From positions 1 to 34,742 of IMG/VR virus record IMGVR_UViG_3300045922_000730: 34,742 bases of DNA. One strand, given 5' to 3'. This DNA is from a virus. Numbering within the stretch: position 1 is the stretch's first letter; the number at the start of each line of letters is the position of its first letter. Below, piece after piece: positions 6,423 through 12,526 of this stretch. A program made the position numbers and the translations under genes. Under the pieces are notes generated by a model. It did not search any database and was not told the DNA's origin. It saw only the letters and a program-made list of their open reading frames with translations.

Positions 6423-6775
6423 ACCCATCAGGCATCTATCAGATTCGCTGCCAGCGCAACGGACGCCGCTACGTCGGCAAATCCGAAAACATTCCTCGAC
6501 GCTGGCAGCAGCACCGCCGAGAGCTAGATTCTGGACGGCATTGCTGCGATCGCCTCCAAGCCGACTGGAATCATTATGGGGCGCGGGCTTTTGCCTTCTC
6601 AGTAGTCGAATATTGCCATCCTTGGCTGATGAGCGGTAAGGAAGCCTACTGGATCAAAATGATTGGAGACTACAATGAACAGCGCCCACAGGTTCCCCGG
6701 TGGGTCTTGCTGGCGAATGCGATCGCCCTACTGCTCTCCCTACTCGGACTGATCGCCGTCCTCTTGCTGCTCTGA
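6416..6775 (+). CDS. GIY-YIG nuclease with C-terminal membrane helix
   Basis: This 119-aa protein has the GIY-YIG fold signatures in order: GIYQI (6-10), RYVGKS (18-23), the catalytic-type Arg/His helix RRWQQHRREL (28-37), and the metal-binding Glu in GKEAYWI (Glu76), ending near YNEQRP. Residues about 95-119 are a strongly hydrophobic helix with eleven leucines, ending at the stop. Start candidates are GTG 6416 and GTG 6419, with AGGAGG at 6399-6404. The nuclease part is about 90 residues, as usual for stand-alone domains; the membrane tail is unusual. It probably cuts DNA at the membrane, perhaps on DNA handled by the neighbouring ATPase. Confidence 0.85.
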   Translation: MVNPSGIYQIRCQRNGRRYVGKSENIPRRWQQHRRELDSGRHCCDRLQADWNHYGARAFAFSVVEYCHPWLMSGKEAYWIKMIGDYNEQRPQVPRWVLLANAIALLLSLLGLIAVLLLL

Positions 6776-6793
6776 GCTAATGCAGCCACCCAA

Positions 6794-6823
6794 AAAAACC
6801 GCCCCTGACTGAGGGCGGTTTTT
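6794..6823 (+). terminator. Bidirectional rho-independent terminator
   Basis: AAAAACCGCCC (6794-6804) pairs perfectly with GGGCGGTTTTT (6813-6823) across an 8-base loop. A-runs and T-runs flank both sides, so it can stop the plus-strand operon ending at 6775 and the minus-strand operon ending at 6843. Confidence 0.9.
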
Positions 6824-6842
6824 AAATGCGTCAGGCTGTCGC

Positions 6843-7055
6843 TTAGCGAGGGGTAGGGAGTTGGTGCGAGATTGGGCGATCGCCCTCCATCACTTCTCTG
6901 ATGATAAAAGCGCCCGATTTACGGACGGTAACAAAAATCTTGCCCTGCGGCGACTCAACACAAACTGTTACCCAACCTTTATCGTCATCGTCGCAAACTC
7001 GGCTAACCACCGCGCTGCCCCACTTAAAACCCGTGCTTGTTTCAGTCACCCGCAT
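6843..7055 (-). CDS. Hypothetical 70-aa protein behind the repressor
   Basis: The gene starts at ATG 7055, preceded by GAGGAGG at a 9-base distance; an ATG at 7073 is also open but has no ribosome site. It overlaps the end of the repressor gene by 14 bases. The product has an Asp-rich stretch (CDDDDKGW) and alternating hydrophobic residues (VTVCVESPQGKIFVTVR) that suggest a small beta-barrel. No family is recognised. Co-transcription with the repressor suggests a role in lysogeny control or superinfection immunity, without direct evidence. Confidence 0.6.
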   Translation of the reverse strand: MRVTETSTGFKWGSAVVSRVCDDDDKGWVTVCVESPQGKIFVTVRKSGAFIIREVMEGDRPISHQLPTPR

Positions 7056-7293
7056 GGCGATCGCCCTCCTCATACTTCTTCCCCAAAACTGCCTCCAGTT
7101 TCCTGAGTACGCCCTCTGTTACCGATGGCTGCTTTCCAGACATCAGCCGATAAAGGTAGCTCGGCGTGATCTCAGCCTCAGCGGCGATCGCTGTCACACT
7201 TTTTTCACTCGCCTCAACCGCCTCGCTCAGCCACCGCTCAAGCCCCGGCGCATCTTCTTCTCTCTGATACAGGATTTTCACTGCTGCATTCAC
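7042..7293 (-). CDS. XRE-type phage repressor-like protein
   Basis: This 83-aa protein starts at GTG 7293, because AAGGAG lies 7 bases upstream; an in-frame ATG at 7317 would place the start before that site. Residues about 35-75 form a Cro/CI-type helix-turn-helix: TAIAAEAEITPSYLYRLMSG, then KQPSVTEGVLRKLEAVLG. The N-terminal 30 residues may form a dimerising helix. It has no peptidase domain, so it resembles small repressors or Cro proteins rather than the cleavable CI type. A large nested palindrome with divergent promoters lies directly upstream, its probable operator. Confidence 0.8.
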   Translation of the reverse strand: MNAAVKILYQREEDAPGLERWLSEAVEASEKSVTAIAAEAEITPSYLYRLMSGKQPSVTEGVLRKLEAVLGKKYEEGDRHAGD

Positions 7294-7324
7294 AAAACCA
7301 CTCCTTAAAAATCTCATACTTTGA

Positions 7325-7353
7325 ATTATGACTTATGACTTGACAAGTCACAA
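7325..7353 (-). promoter_or_regulatory. Promoter for the repressor operon
   Basis: On the minus strand, TTGTGA (7353-7348) is followed after 17 bases by CATAAT (7330-7325). Both hexamers overlap the palindromic operator, which predicts autoregulation. Confidence 0.55.
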
Positions 7354-7359
7354 GTCATA
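7327..7359. promoter_or_regulatory. Nested palindromic operator with four TGACTT half-sites
   Basis: TGACTT at 7329-7334 and 7336-7341 is mirrored by AAGTCA at 7345-7350 and 7352-7357, symmetric about base 7343. Over 33 bp only one symmetric pair and the centre base fail to match. Two tandem half-sites per arm suggest a tetramer or two dimers on one site. It lies between the repressor gene and a divergent small gene. Confidence 0.8.
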
Positions 7360-7369
7360 TAGCTAAATT
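7340..7369 (+). promoter_or_regulatory. Divergent promoter towards the small genes at 7.4-7.9 kb
   Basis: A perfect -35 hexamer TTGACA (7340-7345) lies at the centre of the operator, followed after 18 bases by TAAATT (4 of 6 matches to TATAAT). Repressor binding would block it. Confidence 0.45.
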
Positions 7370-7383
7370 AGTCTTAAGCAGCA

Positions 7384-7420
7384 AGCCCGCAAGCAACGGC
7401 TGCGAGTCCTAAACCCTAGA
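7384..7420 (+). repeat. Duplicated leader element, copy 1
   Basis: AGCCCGCAAGCAACGGC (7384-7400) and AACCCTAGA (7412-7420) lie 5 bases before ATG 7426. The same two blocks recur before the next gene, at 7630-7673. Confidence 0.6.
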
Positions 7421-7425
7421 GAACA

Positions 7426-7608
7426 ATGACAAACCCAGAGATTGAAGCGATCAAGAATCAAGTCCGCGACCTGATGCTCAAACTTACGGTTCTAGACCTA
7501 ACCGACTTGCAGTATGCCCTTGATGAACTGAGCGACGAGGCGGCGGCAAAGGCGAACGAAGGCTTCGACATTGAAGAGGCGATCGCCGATCTGGCAACGA
7601 CTTGGTAG
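7426..7608 (+). CDS. Hypothetical 60-aa acidic protein
   Basis: ATG 7426 opens a 60-residue acidic, fully helical-looking protein (MTNPEIEAIKNQVRDLMLKL, later DLQYALDELSDEAAAKA). No Shine-Dalgarno sequence is visible; instead the duplicated leader with AACCCTAGA precedes it. A small acidic helical protein divergent from a phage repressor is typical of early lambdoid-type regions, where such proteins act as anti-repressors or replication accessories, but no family is recognised. Confidence 0.6.
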   Translation: MTNPEIEAIKNQVRDLMLKLTVLDLTDLQYALDELSDEAAAKANEGFDIEEAIADLATTW

Positions 7609-7629
7609 ATACGGCAAAGGGCGATCGCC

Positions 7630-7673
7630 AGCCCGCAAAAGCAACGGCGATCGCCCCTCCTGTGAACCCTAGA
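7630..7673 (+). repeat. Duplicated leader element, copy 2
   Basis: AGCCCGCAA-AA-GCAACGGC (7630-7648) and AACCCTAGA (7665-7673) match copy 1 at 7384-7420, with a 2-base insertion and a HIP1 palindrome in the spacer. It lies 20 bases before ATG 7694. Confidence 0.6.
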
Positions 7674-7693
7674 AAAAGACTCACCAATAGATC

Positions 7694-7921
7694 ATGACAC
7701 AGTTACCAGTGATTGAAGACGGGCACGAAATTGGAACCGTTTACCGAATCCAAAGCGGCTGGCTGGTGGATTCCCGCTACTGCTCCAACAAAGGTGACGG
7801 CATTGAGCTTGATTCCAGCTTTGGTGGGATCTGGGTTGTAAAACCTTGGAACTCTGCCGATGAGGCGATCGCAGCCGTTCTCAGCGCCTACCACGCGGCT
7901 CGCCCCGCGATCGTCGCCTAG
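7694..7921 (+). CDS. Hypothetical 75-aa protein
   Basis: ATG 7694 opens a 75-residue soluble protein. Its first half has alternating hydrophobic residues (IGTVYRIQSGWLVDSRY) suggestive of a beta-sheet; the second half ends in an Ala-rich helix (EAIAAVLSAYHAARPA). The beta-strands followed by one C-terminal helix are of the kind seen in small single-domain accessory proteins. It is preceded by the same leader element as the 60-aa gene, so the two are probably controlled together. The function is unknown. Confidence 0.6.
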   Translation: MTQLPVIEDGHEIGTVYRIQSGWLVDSRYCSNKGDGIELDSSFGGIWVVKPWNSADEAIAAVLSAYHAARPAIVA

Positions 7922-8018
7922 CCCTACCCCTCCGAGTGCGTTCTCCAGAGTTAAAAACGCAAACCCCGTCCCAAGACGCAAACCACAGGACGGGATTAGA
8001 CCTCGGAGGGTCAATCAA

Positions 8019-8210
8019 ATGCTATCACTGTTAATTTCAATCTTGCTGTCCGTTCAGTCCGTAGACACCCTTGTGTCCACGGCGTCCGAAGATCCCTGCT
8101 GCGTCGCTGGTGGCCCAGCCAGCGGCCAAGGCAGTGGCACTCGCTTCCGAGACTCAGCCAAGCCACCGCAGCATCGAGGCAGCGGGCGCGGCGAAGAGCA
8201 GGGGGCGTAA
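8019..8210 (+). CDS. Possible small protein with hydrophobic N-terminus
   Basis: ATG 8019 has a good ribosome site (GGAGG 8005-8009, 9 bases upstream) and encodes 63 residues beginning MLSLLISILLSVQS, a short hydrophobic stretch. The rest (CCVAGGPASGQGSG onward) is low complexity and rich in Gly, Ser and Arg. The next frame over the same bases is also open and gives more ordinary protein sequence (PAASLVAQPAAKAVALASET, about 8095-8154) before joining the long gene. A frameshift may therefore separate a true start here from that second frame. Real but short, or the broken start of a small gene; the evidence is divided. Confidence 0.4.
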   Translation: MLSLLISILLSVQSVDTLVSTASEDPCCVAGGPASGQGSGTRFRDSAKPPQHRGSGRGEEQGA

Positions 8211-8280
8211 GCCCTGGCCCGCCTTCACCGGGCTTTGTAGACGCGATCGCTGTGAAGGGGCGATCGCAACCCAAAAAACA

Positions 8281-9702
8281 ATGCTACGCAAGAAATCTAT
8301 TGAGTCCCAGCCCGCCCGCCTTGAAGAGATCGGGCGTCTGTTCAAAGGTTCTCCTAAGCGCACTGTTGAGAGCCGGAAGCAACCTGGCAAAATGATTGAG
8401 GTCGCAGGCTCAGAGCTGGATCACTATCGCTTTGAGCCTGCGGACTGGACGAAGGCGATCGCCCTCAACGGTGGCACGCTCTATGACCAGCTTGCCCAGC
8501 GCTGGCATCAGTGCCGGGAATTGTTTAGCGACTGGCGATCGGTGCAGGTGATGCTGCCGTATCCGACCCTTGAGCAGAACTATTTCTACGAAAACGCCAA
8601 GTTTGACGGGGCGCGGCGCTGCGTTCGTCGGTGCGACGGCGAAATCTGCACTCGGCACGAAGAAAAGTACGGCGATCCTAAAACGGGCAAGCAGGTGAGC
8701 CGGATCGCCACCAACCCGATCCCCTGTGCGGCCGGCCCAGATGACGAAAAGTGTCCCGCTGGCTGTGTGCAGCGGGGACAGCTCAAGATGCTTGTCCCGG
8801 CGCTGGAGTATCCCGGCGTGGTCATCCTGACGACCCACTCAAAGCGCGACATCGTGGCGCTGCTGGGCAATCTGAAGGCGTTTGGCGACCACGACCTAAG
8901 CCGCATTCCGCTGCGGCTGCTGCGAGTTGAGGAGCGGTGCGATCGCCCCAACAGCGACGGCTCACTCTCCAGCGGAACTAAATGGTTCTGCCGTTTACAG
9001 GTTGATCCGCTCTATGGCGGCCGGGCGCTGGCGGAGCAGCATCGACTTGCGCTCACGGCGGGCGGCGAGCCGGAACCGCTTCGGCTGGCAACTTCCAGCA
9101 CCGTGGAACCTGCGCCGCTGAAACCGTTTCGACAGCAGCAGGAGTGGCTAGACTTTCAGCAGGCGATCGCCAGTGCGATTCGCTCTGCCAAGCCCGCTGC
9201 GGTCGATTCCGCCTGTGAGATTGCGCTGCTGCTGGTGGAAAACGGCATCCTGCCCGACCATGCCCGCAAGAGCGTCGCCACTGAGCGCGATCGCGCAATG
9301 GATGCGATCGCCTCGCTCGGCATATCTGCGCCCGTCCCAACCGAGCAACCCACCAAGCCGACCCGTAAAAAGGTTGAGAAAGCGCAGTACATCGCGGCGG
9401 ATGGGTTGCCGCAGCGAGTTGAGGCGTTGTGCAGCCTGCTGAAGTGCCAGCCGACCGACTTGGAGGCGATCGCCGTTTCAAAGACCGGGCGATCGCTTTT
9501 GGAACTGTCGAGTTCCGATTTCCGCAAGGTGCGATCGCTTGCGTTCCTGGATTGGGCGACGATTGCACGGGGCGATCGCGGTCTGCCAGCTATCAACGTG
9601 GCAAGTGAGTGGACACGGATGGCTGAGGAACTGGGTGATTTGTCGGGGCTGAGCGACAGCGAACTGTTTCAGCGGTGGGGCGATCGCATTTTGAGTGTTT
9701 AG
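8281..9702 (+). CDS. Recombination directionality factor-like (Gp3-like) zinc protein
   Basis: From ATG 8281 the product is 473 aa; the frame stays open back to TTG 8071, and the start is unsure because neither has a ribosome site. Residues 80-170 hold Cys114, Cys118, Cys123, Cys149, Cys158 and Cys162, including RRCDG, consistent with zinc binding. A conserved-looking core follows: LKMLVPALEYPGVVILTTHS (168-187) and LSRIPLRLLRVEE. The RCDG box, the Cys cluster and the leucine-proline core recall the Gp3-like recombination directionality factors of phages with serine integrases, which switch integrase from integration to excision. The C-terminal 220 residues are a separate helical region. The identity is from memory of the family and is moderate. 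Confidence 0.6.
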   Translation: MLRKKSIESQPARLEEIGRLFKGSPKRTVESRKQPGKMIEVAGSELDHYRFEPADWTKAIALNGGTLYDQLAQRWHQCRELFSDWRSVQVMLPYPTLEQNYFYENAKFDGARRCVRRCDGEICTRHEEKYGDPKTGKQVSRIATNPIPCAAGPDDEKCPAGCVQRGQLKMLVPALEYPGVVILTTHSKRDIVALLGNLKAFGDHDLSRIPLRLLRVEERCDRPNSDGSLSSGTKWFCRLQVDPLYGGRALAEQHRLALTAGGEPEPLRLATSSTVEPAPLKPFRQQQEWLDFQQAIASAIRSAKPAAVDSACEIALLLVENGILPDHARKSVATERDRAMDAIASLGISAPVPTEQPTKPTRKKVEKAQYIAADGLPQRVEALCSLLKCQPTDLEAIAVSKTGRSLLELSSSDFRKVRSLAFLDWATIARGDRGLPAINVASEWTRMAEELGDLSGLSDSELFQRWGDRILSV

Positions 9703-9715
9703 GAACGGTTGACGG

Positions 9716-9904
9716 TCACTCAGCAGGCAACAGCAAGATCTCTGCCTTCACCGCCTGCACCCATTTGCCGTCGCGGCTGGCGATCGCAACTCCCAGCGAG
9801 TAACCCTGAATGTCGTCTGCCTTATACTCCTCGCACAGCTCGTAGAAGCGCCGCAAAAACTCTTCCTGGCGCGCTGTTAGTTTTGGCTGTGGCTCAGGTT
9901 GCAT
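9716..9904 (-). CDS. Hypothetical 62-aa protein
   Basis: ATG 9904 lies inside the last codons of the upstream minus-strand frame, an 11-base overlap. The product begins MQPEPQPKLTARQEEFLRRF and contains ELCEEYKADDIQGYSLGVAI, a helix then a strand. It converges with the recombination-factor-like gene, with 13 bases between the stops and no hairpin there. No family is recognised. The close overlap argues that the upstream frame, at least near its end, is translated. Confidence 0.6.
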   Translation of the reverse strand: MQPEPQPKLTARQEEFLRRFYELCEEYKADDIQGYSLGVAIASRDGKWVQAVKAEILLLPAE

Positions 9905-10190
9905 CAGGGATTGGGTCGAAGGAGGTGAAATACTCGCGGCAGTAAACCCGCAGCATGCCCAGCCAGCGATCGCTCACACTTTGGCGATCGCTTTCCGTTT
10001 GGTACTCGGTCAACAGCCCTAAGTCTTTTTCACTTCGCTTGCTGAGCTGAATCGCCAGAGAATCAGTAATTGGCAGCGCCCAGCCGTCTAGCCCGCGCAC
10101 TCCGGGCGCATCAACCAGGCAGCAGTCTGCCAGAAACAGTACGTCCACCCGCAGGTTTTTGGCGTGGCTGCTTAGCTTCGAGTGACGTGC
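9894..10190 (-). pseudogene. C-terminal part of a gene in a shifted frame
   Basis: From about base 10190 down to TGA 9894 this frame encodes protein-like sequence (AKNLRVDVLFLADCCLVDAP, then DSLAIQLSKRSEKDLGLLTE and DRWLGMLRVYCREYF), but no convincing start exists; the nearest is GTG 10148, without a ribosome site. Upstream of about 10200 this frame turns arginine-rich and noise-like, just where the preceding gene in the neighbouring frame ends with a premature-looking stop at 10172. The simplest reading is one gene of about 199 codons broken by a single-base indel near 10175-10200, by mutation or by a sequencing error. No slippery heptamer for programmed shifting is visible. Confidence 0.5.
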
Positions 10191-10492
10191 GATCGTAAGT
10201 CGATGAGTAGCCGCTGGGCTGCCTGCGAATTCCGCGCGGCGAAGTTCACTGCGCTGGATGCGATCGCAGGTAATGAGTAGGTCGAACCATGCCGCCGATC
10301 GAAAAATACAGCGCCAGACCCGAACCCGAATGAATCCTGACAAAGGCTCTCGATCTGCCTCCAGCAGGAGTAGGGAGACGAGCGGGCGATCGATTCGCCT
10401 AAGAATTCGCACAGGGCGATATCCGGCACGCTTACCTGAGAGTCGGGCAACCAATCGCTTAAGCCACCGTCGTAGCTGTCGTACCCAGTCAT
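10172..10492 (-). CDS. Hypothetical protein, N-terminal part of a frame-disrupted gene
   Basis: ATG 10492 has GGAGG 7 bases upstream. The 106 residues (MTGYDSYDGGLSDWLPDSQV, later ESIARSSPYSCWRQIESLCQ and FGFGSGAVFFDRR) look like a folded soluble protein. The frame stops at 10172 after AQRLLIDLRSHVTRS, while the protein-like continuation is in the neighbouring frame (the 9894-10190 entry). Either two overlapping genes exist or one gene is broken; I favour the latter. The family is not recognised. It is the fourth gene of the sigma-factor operon. Confidence 0.5.
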   Translation of the reverse strand: MTGYDSYDGGLSDWLPDSQVSVPDIALCEFLGESIARSSPYSCWRQIESLCQDSFGFGSGAVFFDRRHGSTYSLPAIASSAVNFAARNSQAAQRLLIDLRSHVTRS

Positions 10493-10525
10493 CCGCCGCC
10501 CTCCGTCGCATTGCGTCCCTCCAGC

Positions 10526-10804
10526 CTAGCCCTTGCCAGCGCGATCGCCCTGAACACTTAAGATCCCGTGCAGAATTGAGCCAGTACCAAAAAACAGCCC
10601 CAACACCTCGGACGACAGCTCCCAGCGCACCCCGTTCGCGTCATATCGCACCCCAGACCCGATAATCAGCAGAAACGCAGCCAGCCCGGCCAGCCCGTAG
10701 ATCTGGAGCCGCTCAGCGCTGATGCGCTGTCTATGTTCTCGCTCGTACAGCCGTTCCAGCGTTTCGAGGCGATCGCTCATCAGCTTCAGTTCGTCTTCGT
10801 TCAC
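10526..10804 (-). CDS. Small membrane protein with coiled coil
   Basis: GTG 10804 overlaps the stop of the DUF3102-like gene (GTGA). Residues 1-32 are a charged heptad-like helix (ELKLMSDRLETLERLYEREH), followed by a transmembrane helix at about 34-50 (IYGLAGLAAFLLIIGSG) and a second moderately hydrophobic helix at about 66-84 (EVLGLFFGTGSILHGILSV). This topology (cytosolic coiled coil plus two membrane helices) is seen in some holin-like and signalling proteins, but no family is recognised and the gene is far from the lysis genes at 22.7 kb. Confidence 0.65.
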   Translation of the reverse strand: MNEDELKLMSDRLETLERLYEREHRQRISAERLQIYGLAGLAAFLLIIGSGVRYDANGVRWELSSEVLGLFFGTGSILHGILSVQGDRAGKG

Positions 10805-11466
10805 AAAGCCTCCAGGATTGCCGCTAACTCCGCTAGTAGCTCAGGCGTCAGTGTTTTCTGCTCGTAGATCCGCTCTAGCAGGGTGCGGAGCTGGCGCGTC
10901 GTGGGACGGGCGACTCGGCTTACTGCCTGCGGGGTTCCCGGCGGCGCATCCTCTGAGCGCTCCAATTCTGCTGGTAAAAACGGGAACTCAAGCCCCTGAT
11001 CGTCTACGACGCACATCAGCACAGAGCCGCACCGTTCCGCAACTCGCACCAGTCCCCCTGCATACAGACTGCCGGGCGCAACCACCCGCGCCACGTCGCC
11101 GATCGCCAGGTCTTCGACGGGTTGAGCCGGAACATCAATCGTCTGCACCTCAATTTGGCGCGGTTCGGCGATCGCTTCATCTGCCAACAGTTTCAACGCG
11201 GCTTTGATGCTGAGCACTTCTGCTTCCTGGATCTTGTCCCAGTCGCGGGCGATCGCCATGTACCGCTGGGCAGTGCGCTCACTCAGCTCGCAGTTTTCCT
11301 CAATCCATCTTGTCCAGGTGCCGTGCGGATGCAGCTCTTTCTCTTCGATCAGCAGCCGTCCACAGTCGTAGGCGCTTTGCAGCGCGTCTCTAGTTGCCTC
11401 CATGCAGGCGCGGTGTCTGCGGTTGATTGCCGCCGCCCGACTCAGGCTTTCTGATGTCGCTAGCAT
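10801..11466 (-). CDS. DUF3102-like DNA-associated protein
   Basis: ATG 11466 is chosen because it overlaps the sigma-factor stop; upstream extension to 11697 lies wholly within the sigma gene. Residues 13-85 match the DUF3102 pattern: a helix with CGRLLIEEKELHPHGTWTRW (35-54), then IEENCELSERTAQRYM (55-70), a helix-turn-helix-like SERTAQRYM element. These proteins are frequent in phages and plasmids and are thought to bind DNA. Residues 115-165 form a KOW/SH3-like strand region (IGDVARVVAPGSLYAGGLVR). It is the second gene of the minus-strand operon headed by the sigma factor. Confidence 0.7.
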   Translation of the reverse strand: MLATSESLSRAAAINRRHRACMEATRDALQSAYDCGRLLIEEKELHPHGTWTRWIEENCELSERTAQRYMAIARDWDKIQEAEVLSIKAALKLLADEAIAEPRQIEVQTIDVPAQPVEDLAIGDVARVVAPGSLYAGGLVRVAERCGSVLMCVVDDQGLEFPFLPAELERSEDAPPGTPQAVSRVARPTTRQLRTLLERIYEQKTLTPELLAELAAILEAL

Positions 11467-12095
11467 AGGCAGCCTCGCAGCGTTTCGATCGCTGTCTCGA
11501 TCGCCAGTTCCACCACCGCCACGCTGCACCCATGCCGGAGGGCGATCGCCTGGGGTGTCTGCCCACCAAAGTAATGCTCTCGGACACAGGTGCGCTGAAA
11601 CTCTGGCAGGGCGAACAGGGAGTCTAGCCAGTCGCGATCGCCCTGAATCTGCGGGTCTGCCTGAATCTGTGGATCTGCTTCGTCCAGGCTGACGCACTGT
11701 CCGCGCCTCGCCTCAACGATCTCAGCCCAGCGCTGGGCTGAGATGCCTGAGAGCTGAGCAACAGTCGCTAGGTCGAGCGATCGCCCGTGTTTCTCCAGCA
11801 GCCGGTGCGCTCTAGCAACGCGCCCGTAGTCCTCAACGTCGCGGCGCGGCGGGCGGACGGCATACCCGCGATCGCGCAAGTAGTGCTGTATCTGCCCTCG
11901 AATCAGAGGCACCGCGTATGAACTAAAAGCGCATTGCCTGCCGCCGTCAAAACTCCGCACCGCCTTGATCAGCCCGATTGTCCCTTCCTGAATCAGATCG
12001 TCGTAGGGCTCGCGGCACAAGCCCTGAAAACGCCTCGCCAGCTTGCGAACCAATCCCATGTTTCGCTGAATTAGATCGGCTTCACTTTTTCCCAT
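11460..12095 (-). CDS. Sigma-70 family RNA polymerase sigma factor
   Basis: From ATG 12095 the product is 211 aa; an in-frame ATG 12134 would add 13 untypical residues. Region 2 is clear: LIQRNMGLVRKLARRFQGL, then YDDLIQEGTIGLIKAVRSFD with the core-binding DLIQEG box, and SSYAVPLIRGQIQHYLRDRG for -10 recognition. A region-3-like HTH (DLATVAQLSGISAQRWAEIV) and a region-4-like HTH (FGGQTPQAIALRHGCSVAVV) follow. It lacks region 1, as in group 3 (SigF/SigB-like) and phage sigma factors. QADPQIQ/QGD near residue 150 is a short internal duplication. It probably directs host polymerase to phage genes. It is divergent from the HU gene. Confidence 0.85.
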   Translation of the reverse strand: MGKSEADLIQRNMGLVRKLARRFQGLCREPYDDLIQEGTIGLIKAVRSFDGGRQCAFSSYAVPLIRGQIQHYLRDRGYAVRPPRRDVEDYGRVARAHRLLEKHGRSLDLATVAQLSGISAQRWAEIVEARRGQCVSLDEADPQIQADPQIQGDRDWLDSLFALPEFQRTCVREHYFGGQTPQAIALRHGCSVAVVELAIETAIETLRGCLC

Positions 12096-12197
12096 GATCT
12101 CTGAATAGCGAAAAACTGATAAAATCTTGCCCATGCTGCCAATTGCGCCAATAGACTGAGTATATTCTTTGAGAATCCCGTCGTTTCACAAATCGGC

Positions 12198-12476
12198 ATG
12201 AATAAAAGCGATCTGGTTGATAAAGTTTCGGCGGCTGTACCTGGGCTAAAAAAGAGAGACGTTGATGCGGTGATCTCTGCAACGCTTGAGGCGATCGCCG
12301 AAGCGGTAGCCAAAGGCGACAAGGTGACGCTTGTGGGCTTTGGCAGTTTTGAGCCTCGCCACCGCAAAGCCCGTGAGGGGAGGAACCCTAAGACGGGCGA
12401 AACGCTGATCATCCCCGCCGCGAAGATTCCCGCTTTTTCGGCTGGAAAAGGCTTCAAAGACAGGCTGTCCGCTTAG
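12198..12476 (+). CDS. HU-family DNA-binding protein
   Basis: This 92-aa protein is full length for HU: MNKSDLVDKVSAAVPGLKKR at the start, the hinge VTLVGFGSFEPRHRKAREGR, the arm RNPKTGETLIIPAAKIPAFS, and the end GKGFKDRL. HU bends DNA non-specifically as a dimer and assists replication, recombination and packaging. The copy is near-canonical and could be a host-derived gene carried by the phage. It stands alone between the divergent sigma factor and a strong terminator, 103 bp from the sigma start, so it probably has its own promoter. Confidence 0.95.
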   Translation: MNKSDLVDKVSAAVPGLKKRDVDAVISATLEAIAEAVAKGDKVTLVGFGSFEPRHRKAREGRNPKTGETLIIPAAKIPAFSAGKGFKDRLSA

Positions 12477-12504
12477 TCGTCTGCATGGTCTGATCTCCTC
12501 TAAT

Positions 12505-12526
12505 GCCCGCGCTTGCGGGCTTTTTT
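12505..12526 (+). terminator. Rho-independent terminator after HU
   Basis: GCCCGC (12505-12510) pairs with GCGGGC (12515-12520) around GCTT, followed directly by six T (12521-12526). The next start codon, ATG 12527, begins at the base after the T-run. Confidence 0.9.

Noticed and set aside
11467-11697. N-terminal extension of the DUF3102-like gene to 11697
   Set aside because: It lies wholly inside the sigma-factor gene and is Arg/Pro/Gly-rich without similarity to the family.
12503-12526. ATG 12503 as the start of the ParB-like gene (MPALAGFF)
   Set aside because: The codons are the terminator hairpin itself; this peptide is a common artefact of terminators.
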